NCBI GenBank assembly: GCA_002179805.1
Contig: NAVB01002919.1
Coordinates: 1 to 14,879, forward strand
Direction: 5' to 3'
Length of the DNA: 14,879 nt
From: Acanthamoeba lenticulata
Lineage: Eukaryota; Discosea; Longamoebia; Acanthamoebidae
The position numbers were made by a program, and so were the translations under genes. The notes under the pieces were generated by a model. It was not told where the DNA came from, did no database searches, and saw nothing but the letters and a program-made list of their open reading frames with translations. This document shows, piece by piece, positions 7,867 through 14,879 of this stretch; the stretch's first letter is position 1, and each line of letters starts with the position of its first letter.

Positions 7867-10800
7867 ATGGACGCCCTTCTGCGTGAAGCCGAAACCCTGA
7901 AGAACTCTCTGGAGAACGCATCGCGCTTCCTCCACCTCATGCCCAATGAAGCGCCCAAAGCGCAGAACTTCCTCAACCAACTCAACGACAAGCTCGCGCA
8001 GGTACGCGCACCTGCCCGCTCCTCGCACCACCAACAGCCTTTTTTTTTTTTGCTTCGTTCTCGTCCTTCGTTTCATTTTCTTTCGTGTCGATGGATGACC
8101 TGGCGGTTACGCGCCCACGCGGTTGCATTTCCGGCTTTGTTGCGCCTCACTCGAGCCCTCCTGTTTCCGGTGCCTTATGGCGCAACCGTTAAATAACTTT
8201 TTTTTTTGTTCGCTCCGCGCAGCTGGACAGATCGGACGCCAAGGTGCAGGCCAAGTTGCCAGCGCTGGAGGCGGCCGCTGCGCAGGCCGCTGCCGCCATC
8301 GACGGCGCGAGCAAGGCCAAAGAGGTCGACGCAGAACTCAAGGCCGTCGAAGCGCTCCTGAAGAAGGCGCAGGACGCCGCACGCGCCGTCATCTTCGTGC
8401 CCGGCTCTTCCATCCGTCCGGGTACGGCCCTAGGAAACAAGAAGAAAATCACGACATCCTTTTCCTCATTGCAATTTCCTGAGCTATTTCCGGCTCACGT
8501 AACTGGTTGGGGCACACAACAGCTGAAGCGGACTTGAAGAAGTTGGCTGATGCTGTGGCCGAGCTCCAGCCCGCTCTCGACACGTTCACGAGCAAATATG
8601 GTGCTCTTGATAAGGTGACGACCAACTGCCCTCTACGTCTTCGTACCTCTTGTAGAGCGTGTGTTGTAGTAACACTTCGAGTTGCTCAATCTATGATGCT
8701 CTGTAGGCCAAGGCCAAGCTGCCTGCGCTGCAAGCGGGTCTGTCGGAAGCGGCCAACAAGCTGGCCCTTGCTTCCGACGCCGATCAGGGCGCGCAGCTCG
8801 TGAAGAAGGTCACTGACCTGATGAAGGACACTGATGCCCAGCAGAGGCACCTCAAGGGCATCCTTTTCGGTCGCATTGTCAATGAGAAGGGTGCGTTTTT
8901 TGTCGAGTCTACTCGATGCTCTTGGGTTGTCTCTCTCTGGATGGTGAGCACCATCGGCCCCTAACGACAACCAACTTGTTGTCTCGGCCTACAGACGCGA
9001 GCGAGGTCCGCCGGCTGAAGGACAACCTGTGGACGAGCGCCACAGAGCTCGAACTCCACCTTGACGTCAAGGTGGTGGGCGACCTAACACCCCAAACGGT
9101 TTCTGCCGCCGCCAAGCAGACCGTCGCTGATGCCGACGCGGCTGTATGTCGCCTTTTTCTTCTTCTTCTTCTTCTTTCGTGAGTGCGGGGTCCTGTTGTG
9201 TTGAGTCTTACACTCGCGCGCGCGGGAATCACAGTTGAACCGCTACGAGCAGTCGGGCTCGGTGGAGACGCTCCGCGTCGAGGTCTCCTCCTGGGCAAGC
9301 AAGCTGCAGGAGTTCATCAACCGGTGGCACGACGAGAACGCCTACCGCGTGGCCTTGGAGGCGCTTGAGAAGCTGCAGGCTCTCGTGCCGGCCCTTGAAC
9401 AGTTTGATGACGGCAGCGGGTTCGTCGCCAACACCCTCAAGTCCACCAAGGAGAAGATCGAGCAGGCCAACAAGAACATCCCTCTGGCCAAGGCCCGCAT
9501 GGAGTCGAAGCCGCTGACTGATATGGTCCGCAAGTCTCGCGACAAGCTCACCGTACGTTCATTCATTCTTCTCGTCCCCTCGAGCTTGCCCTCATTACTG
9601 AACGAGCTCCACACACAACCACACACACGCACATACAAAACAGGACTTCATCACTCGGCCGCACGTCCAGAACTACTACAACACGGCCATGGAGGGCCTC
9701 GAGGAGCTGAACGGGTTGTTGTCTGCGCTCGAGCCCTACACGTGCGACTCGTCGGTTGACGACTTGCTCAAGGCGACCAAGGCCCAGGTGGCCAAGGCCG
9801 AGGCGCTCGTCCCCGCGGCTAAGCGTACACATCCCCTACTCGCCCCGCGCGCTTCCTCCTCGAGAGAAGAGCGTGCGTCTGATATCAGTTGTGTGTGGGG
9901 CCTTCGATCTTGCAGTCAAGTTTGAGTCGATGGCGCTCAAGGACAAGGTCGTCTCGACGCACAACAAGCTCAACGTACGTTTTAGGCACACTTAGGATGA
10001 AGTCGAGGTGAGGTCCGCCGCGTTGACTCTTTTGCCTTTTGTGATTCTCAGGAATTCATGAGCCGCCCGCACGTGCAAAGCTACTACAACGACGCCGTGG
10101 AGGCCATGGAGGAGCTCAAGGCGCTCGTGCCAGCCCTCGAGACGTACGCCGCTGACAGCGACGTGGCGAGCGTGTTGAAGACCACCAAGGAGAAGATGAC
10201 CAAGACGCAGGAGCTCCTCATCAAGGCCGGCGCAGAGTTTGCCGCCGAGCCGCTCCGCAACAAGGTCGTCGACACCTACCGGAAACTCGACGTACGTCCC
10301 ACGCATCCAACAACCCTCCTCTTTGTACAGAACTGGTAACCCTTTTGAGGGTTGGTCGTTGGCGCCGTGCAGCCGTTCATCAGCCGCTGGCACGTCAAGG
10401 AGTATTACGACACGGCCCTCGAGGCCATGGAGGAGCTCAAGTCGCTCCTGCCGGCTCTCGAAATCTACGCCGAGGCCTCGACCTCCGTGGCCGGCACGAT
10501 CAAGACGGCCCGCGAGATGATCCAAAAGACCGAGGCCGTCCTCCCGCAGGCCAAGGCGCGGTTCGAGTCTGGCCCGCTGAACGATAAGGTCAGCAGCACG
10601 CACAGCAAGCTCAACGTACGTTCTCACTCGTGTGTGCTGCCCCCACACATGCGTGAGCCAACGCGCTGACCGTCTCTGGGCCCCGGCAACAACAGGACTT
10701 CATCTCGCGCTACTGGATCGAGGAATACTACAACACCGCTCTGGAGGCGCTCGAGGAGCTCAAGGCCATGGTGCCTGAGCTTGAGCAGTACACGAGCGAC

Positions 10801-13800
10801 TCCTACGTGGAGTCCAACGTCAAGAACGCCAAGGAGAAGATGGCCAAGGCCGAGGCTCTCATCCCGCAGGCCAAGGCGCGATTCGAGTCGAGCCCGATCA
10901 TCGAGAAGATCCGCGCCCTCCTTCGGCCCATCGACGTACGTTGTCGCCACCCGAACTGCCAAGTCGCTGTTATGTTGTGAGCAAAAGGCAGCGTTAGGGG
11001 TCTCACTATTTATTCTGTTGCGCTTCCACTTCATCCAACCAATAGACGTTCTGTCACACGTGGCACCACAAGCCCTACTATGATGCCGCCGTGGAGGCCG
11101 TCGAGGAGATCAACTCGCTCCTGCCTGCGCTGGAGATGTACACGTCGGACTCCTACGCCGCGGACATGCTGGCCAGCGCGAAGAAGGACTTGGCCAAGGT
11201 CGAGTCCGTGTTCCCGCAGGCGCGCGCTCGGTTCGAGGGCGAGCCTCTGCGCGACAAGGTCACGGCCACCCACCAGAAGCTCGACGTACGCATTGCCCTC
11301 ACCACTCTTCATTCTTTCCAGTTTTACAAACGATTTCTTGTGGACCTTGCATTCCGCTGACTCGTCTTTGGACCTACAGAAATTCATCAGGGAGTGGTAC
11401 TACGAAGAGTACTACAACGAGGCCATGGAGGCTATCGAGGAGCTCAGCTCGCTCCTCCCAGCGCTCGAGCAGTACGCGAGCGACTCGTACATTGCGGGCG
11501 TGATCAAGACAGCCAACGAGAAGATCGTCAAGGCGCAGGAGCTCGTGCCCGGTGCCAAGGCGCGGTTCGAGTCCAAGCCGATCATCGAGAAGATCCGCAC
11601 CCTTCTCCGGCCCATCGATGTATGTCTCGCTCGGCCAGCCCCCCTTCATCTGCCTTCCTATGGTTCTGGTCTCGCGTGATGATGCTCATCCCCGCTCGTG
11701 ATGCAACGTGCAACAGACGTTCTGTCAGACGTGGCACCACAAGCCCTACTACGATGACGCTGTGGAGGCCATCGAGGAGATCAACTCGCTCCTGCCTGTC
11801 CTCGAGAGCTATTCGGCGGACAAGTACGCTGCCGAAATGCTGGCCAGCGCGAAGAAGGACTTGGCCAAGGTCGAGTCAGTGTTCCCGCAGGCGCGCGTGC
11901 GGTTCGAGGGCGAGCCGCTTCGCGACAAGGTCGTGGCTACTCACCAGAAGCTCGACGTACGCTTCCCCCCCCCCCACCTTCTACGCCACTCACCTTCTCC
12001 ACGTGCAGCAGCTGAGGGTTAACTTTTCTTTTACATTTATTTTGCTTTACCGCCATCGCTACAGAAATTCATCCGGGAGTGGTACTATGAGGAGTACTAC
12101 AACACTGCCATGGAGGGCATCGAGGAGCTCAACGCTCTCCTCCCGGCGCTTGAGCAGTACAGCGCGGATTCCTACATTGCGGGCGTGATCAAGACGGCCA
12201 ACGAGAAGATCGTCAAGGCGCAGGAGCTTGTGCCCAACGCCAAGGCGCGGTTCGAGTCCTCACCGATCATCGAGAAGATCCGCACCCTTCTCCGGCCCAT
12301 CGATGTACGTCTCGCCCCGCCTTGCGTTATATCTGTTTCGTGCTCTCTTTTACGTCGACACTGGGCCTCACCGCATTCTCTTTCAACTCCTGTCGGCTCC
12401 AACCAACAGACGTTCTGTCACACATGGCACCACAAGCCCTACTACGATGACGCTGTGGAGGCCATCGAGGAGATCAACTCGCTCCTGCCTGTCCTCGAGA
12501 GCTACTCGGCGGACAAGTACGCTGCTGAGATGCTGGCCAGCGCGAAGAAGGACTTGGCCAAGGTCGAGTCCGTGTTCCCGCAGGCGCGCATGCGGTTCGA
12601 GGGCGAGCCTCTGCGCGACAAGGTCGTGGCTACTCACCAGAAGCTCGATGTACGCATTGCCCCGTTCCCCCTCCCCCTCCTCACCCAGTGTTCACGTGTT
12701 GACGGTGGCATTGTCGTTATATCGCTACAGAAATTCATCCGGGAGTGGTACTATGAGGAGTACTACAACACCGCCATGGAGGGCATCGAGGAGCTCAACG
12801 CTCTCCTGCCGGCGCTCGAGCAGTACAGCGGCGACTCGTACATTGCGGGCGTGATCAAGACGGCCAACGAGAAGATCGTCAAGGCGCAGGAGCTTGTGCC
12901 CAACGCCAAGGCGCGTTTCGAGTCCAAGCCGATCATCGAGAAGATCCGCACTCTCCTCCGGCCCATCGATGTACGTCTCGACCTTCTGCTCTGGACCTGT
13001 TGTGCCTTTCCCGCCGCCTCTCACCAGGCCTACCTTCATCCAACCAACAGACGTTCTGCCACACGTGGCACCACAAGCCCTACTATGACGCTGCTGTGGA
13101 GGCCATCGAGGAGATCAACACACTCCTGCCTGTCCTCGAGAGCTATTCGGCGGACAAGTACGCCGCTGAGATGCTGGCCAGCGCGAAGAAGGACTTGGCC
13201 AAGGTCGAGTCGGTCTTCCCGCAGGCGCGCGTGCGGTTCGAGGGCGAGCCTCTGCGTGACAAGGTCACAGCCACTCACCAGAAGCTCGACGTACGCTTTG
13301 TTCCCTCCCCCCTTCACGCCAGTTCAGTCACTGACCAACAAACAACCAACAACAACGACCTACAGAAATTCATCAAGGACTGGTATTACCAGGAGTACTA
13401 CAACGAGGCCATGGAGGCTATCGACGAGCTTAACGCGCTCCTCCCCGCGCTCGAGCAGTACAGCGCCGACTCGTACATTGCTGGTGTGATCCAGACGGCC
13501 AAGGACAAGATCGCCAAGGCCGAGGCCAACGTGCCACAGGCCAAGATTAAGTTCGAGTCCGCCGCCATCCGCGAGCGGGTGAGCCAAGTCAGCGGCCGGC
13601 TTGATGTACGTTTGGCCTCCTCTTCCTTATGTCTTCTTGATTCGGCTCGATCATCTTCAACTGGCTGACGACATGAATCAACGATCCTCGCCTACAGAAA
13701 TTCATCAAGGACTGGTACCACAAGGAGTACTACAACGAGGCCATCGAGGCCATTGAAGAGCTTAACGCGCTCCTCCCGGAGCTCGAGCAGTACGCGAGCG

Positions 13801-14879
13801 ACTCGTACGTTTCCGACACCATCCGGAACACCAAGGAGAAGATCGCCAAGGCCGAGGCCAACATGCCACAGGCCAAGCTCAAGTTCGAGGCCGAGCCGCT
13901 CAAGGACCAGGTCAACAAGATCCAGCAGGGCCTTGACGTACGTCTTCTTCCGCAAGCGGCCGCTTCCTTGTGTCCTCTGTTGGCTAACGACGATCGAACT
14001 TGGCAACAAACACCAACGACCTACAGAAATTCATCAAGGACTGGTACTACCAGGAGTACTACAACGAGGCCATGGAGGCGCTCGAGGAGCTCAGCATCCT
14101 CCTGCCGGCGCTCGAGCAGTACAGCGCTGACTCGCACGTGTCCGACGTCATCCGAAACACCAAGGAGAAGATCGCCAAGGCTGAGGCCAACATTCCGCAG
14201 GCCAAGGTCAAGTTTGAGTCCGCGGCGCTCAAGGATCAGGTCTCGCAGGCCTACGCCAAGCTCGATGTACGCGTGTCTTCTCTCGTGCATTCCGTGCTTA
14301 TCCTTGTCAGCAGCTGACAACGTAATCACAACAACATGCAGGATTTCATCAAGTCGTGGCACCACAAGGAGTACTATGATAAGGCTGTCGAGGCCATTGA
14401 CGAGCTGAACCTGCTCCTGCCGGCGCTCGAGCAGTACATCAGCGACTCGCACGTGGCCGACACCGTCAAGGCCGCGCGCGAGAGGATCGCCAAGGCCGAG
14501 GCCAACTTTGCTCAGGCCCGAGTCAAGTTTGAGGCCGAGCCCCTCCGCGAGAAGGTGAACGCCGTGCACAACAAGCTCGACGTACGTTACACCTGCCATC
14601 CCACATCCTTGTTAGTCCTTCTTTTCTTCTTGTTTGCTCAAGGGGCTGATCTGTGGAGAAAACAACACACCTCACCTTAACAACAACAAAAATAACATCA
14701 ACGAGCAGAACTTTATCAAGACGTGGCACCACAAGGAGTACTACGACACGGCTGTCGAGGCCATTGATGAGCTCGAGCAGCTGATCCCGGCGCTCGAGAC
14801 CTACGCGTCGGACGATCAGGTGGCCCGCACCATCAAGACCGCGCGTGACAAGATTCAGGCGGCCAAGGCCAACTTCCTG
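7867..14879 (+). CDS. Giant helical protein of 80-residue repeats, one exon per repeat (5' part)
   Basis: I do not recognise the family. Twenty-three exons are visible: 7867-8001, 8223-8421, 8523-8614, 8707-8890, 8995-9143, 9235-9552, 9644-9824, 9916-9974, 10052-10291, 10373-10615, 10696-10935, 11046-11285, 11380-11619, 11717-11956, 12065-12304, 12410-12649, 12731-12970, 13051-13290, 13366-13605, 13698-13937, 14027-14266, 14342-14581 and 14709 to the edge. They give 1617 codons with no stop. Exons 1-5 and the start of exon 6 encode a unique, Ala/Lys/Glu-rich helical region (about 280 residues). Seventeen repeats follow, each beginning F-I-x-x-W-(H/Y)-x-x-(E/P)-Y-Y and continuing through A-x-E-A-x-E-E-L, L-P-A-L-E-x-Y and K-A-E-A-x-x-P-Q-A-K to a KLD/RPID end. 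No signal peptide, membrane segment or catalytic motif is seen, so a cytosolic elongated scaffold or cytoskeletal rod is the likeliest guess. Start choice: first ATG of the open exon, with a good splice donor 135 nt downstream. Confidence 0.8.
8040..8051 (+). repeat. Poly-T run in intron 1 of the repeat gene
   Basis: Twelve T residues sit inside the 221-bp first intron. A second T run (about 8198-8207) lies 15 nt before the acceptor at 8222 and probably serves as its polypyrimidine tract. Confidence 0.8.
9156..9178 (+). repeat. CTT microsatellite in intron 5 of the repeat gene
   Basis: A (TTC)n-type run lies just after the donor GTATGT of the intron 9144-9234. It is pyrimidine-rich and intronic; no coding effect is expected. 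Confidence 0.75.
9644..9974 (+). repeat. Repeat 2, split by an extra internal intron
   Basis: Repeat 2 is the only unit encoded by two exons (9644-9824 and 9916-9974). The 91-bp intron starts GTACAC and ends TTGCAG in phase 1; splicing joins AAK and LKFES, restoring the consensus (Q)AKxKFES and a total of exactly 80 codons. Its position falls near the end of the second helix. No other repeat has an intron there. Confidence 0.85.
10696..13290 (+). repeat. Higher-order doublet block: four B-A repeat pairs (R5-R12)
   Basis: R5, R7, R9 and R11 are subtype B: WYYEEYYN start (R5 has YWIEEYYN), second helix with KEK or NEKIVKAQELVP, end IIEKIRxLLRPID. R6, R8, R10 and R12 are subtype A: TFCxTWHHKPYYD start, AxMLASAKKDLAKVESVFPQ, end LRDKVxATHQKLD. 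The two alternate strictly. By eye R8 and R10 differ at about ten of 240 bases and R9 and R11 at about a dozen, whereas A and B differ widely. Sequences next to the splice sites follow the subtype too: introns before A often end CCAACCAACAG or similar, introns before B end CTACAG. The amplified unit was therefore a pair of exons with both introns. Confidence 0.9.
11965..11975 (+). repeat. Poly-C run in the intron after repeat 8
   Basis: Eleven C residues directly follow the donor GTACGCTT. A similar long C run follows a donor in the methyltransferase gene (2715-2726). It lies in an intron, so length errors would not disturb the protein. Confidence 0.8.
13366..14879 (+). repeat. Distal repeat block R13-R17, less homogenised
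   Basis: R13 and R15 share FIKDWYYQEYYNEAMEA and ESAA near the Pro position (Pro is replaced by Ala). R14 and R16 share a YHKEYY or HHKEYY start and EAEPL. So the YY/HK alternation of the preceding block continues, as a second type of doublet. The introns before R13 and R15 also share their ends (both contain ACAAAC and finish AACGACCTACAG). R17 again begins WHHKEYYD, breaking the alternation just before the window ends. Confidence 0.82.

Larger units (their letters stand above)
7867..9309 (+). other. N-terminal non-repeat helical region of the giant repeat protein
   Basis: Exons 1-5 and the first 75 nt of exon 6 encode about 280 residues that do not match the 80-residue repeat. The text is Ala-, Leu-, Lys- and Asp-rich with helical periodicity (for example AKLPALEAAAAQAAAAIDGA and AKAKLPALQAGLSEAANKLA). 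The recurring AK(L)PAL(E/Q)A piece in exons 2 and 4 suggests an older internal duplication. Intron phases here are mixed (0, 1, 0, 1, 0), unlike the uniform phase 0 of the repeats. Intron 1 is the longest in the window (8002-8222, 221 bp) and contains two poly-T runs. Confidence 0.65.
9310..14879 (+). repeat. Tandem array of seventeen 80-residue repeats with intervening introns
   Basis: Coding units: R1 9310-9552 (in exon 6, 81 residues), R2 9644-9824 plus 9916-9974, R3 10052-10291, R4 10373-10615 (81 residues), R5 10696-10935, R6 11046-11285, R7 11380-11619, R8 11717-11956, R9 12065-12304, R10 12410-12649, R11 12731-12970, R12 13051-13290, R13 13366-13605, R14 13698-13937, R15 14027-14266, R16 14342-14581, R17 14709 to the edge. 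Every boundary between repeats is a phase-0 intron of 75-127 bp. The layout suggests three helices per unit: a long helix through LLPALEQY, a turn at the S/A-D-S motif, a second long helix through KAEANxPQAKxKFE, a break at the Pro of (E/S)xPL, and a short third helix ending at KLD. Confidence 0.92.

Noticed and set aside
12110..13489. Plus-strand 459-codon open frame read as a single exon
   Set aside because: It runs through stop-free introns with good GT/AG ends and then loses the repeat frame after 12970; the exon model restores exact 80-residue repeats.
9992..14599. Many minus-strand frames opposite the repeat array (up to about 218 codons)
   Set aside because: They recur because the repeats recur and mirror the codon bias of the sense strand; none has its own splice or motif support.
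9310..14879. Repeat array considered as spectrin repeats
   Set aside because: The unit is 80 residues rather than about 106, and the conserved aromatic and Pro positions do not follow the spectrin pattern, although the helical-bundle idea is similar.

Overview
The window is a compact, GC-rich nuclear segment from an intron-rich unicellular eukaryote. Genes carry many short introns (about 50-130 bp, one of 221 bp). Donors are mostly GTACG, GTGCG or GTATG and acceptors mostly CAG. Coding regions are rich in G/C at third codon positions. This style, with a BLOC-1 subunit, an eEF1A-type lysine methyltransferase and an LCAT-like acyltransferase, fits a free-living amoebozoan such as Acanthamoeba. 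That assignment is inference from gene style, not a database match.

Layout: (1) 1-710, minus strand: a BLOC1S2-like subunit whose 3' end leaves the window. (2) 773-1985, plus: a four-exon coiled-coil protein, possibly CENP-Q-like, starting 62 bp from the divergent BLOC1S2 start. (3) 2031-2521, minus: an unrecognised 119-residue protein with two predicted membrane segments, tail-to-tail with gene 2 (45 bp between stops). (4) 2587-3729, plus: a 258-residue EEF1AKMT4/METTL13-type methyltransferase, 65 bp from the divergent start of gene 3. (5) 4201-7428, plus: an 11-exon LCAT/PDAT-family acyltransferase with a signal peptide and a recognisable Ser/Asp/His triad. (6) 7867-14879, plus: the first 23 exons of a very large repeat protein that runs off the right edge.

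Gene 6 is the most unusual object. After a helical N-terminal region of about 280 residues, it is built of 80-residue helical repeats (17 seen, the last cut by the edge). From the third repeat on, each repeat is exactly one phase-0 exon of 240 nt (243 nt once). From repeat 5 the units alternate between two subtypes, so the real duplication unit looks like an exon-intron-exon-intron pair of roughly 0.65-0.7 kb. I do not recognise the repeat as a named family. Its regular length and helical content suggest an elongated scaffold or cytoskeletal rod, but that is inference.

The genes do not form a pathway. What they share is close packing: two divergent pairs separated by under 70 bp, one convergent pair, and two longer gaps (3730-4200 and 7429-7866) that should hold 3' ends and promoters. 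No RNA gene, transposon or CRISPR array was recognised. Splice junctions were assigned by hand from GT/AG signals, reading-frame continuity and family motifs; transcript data would settle the few ambiguous ones.
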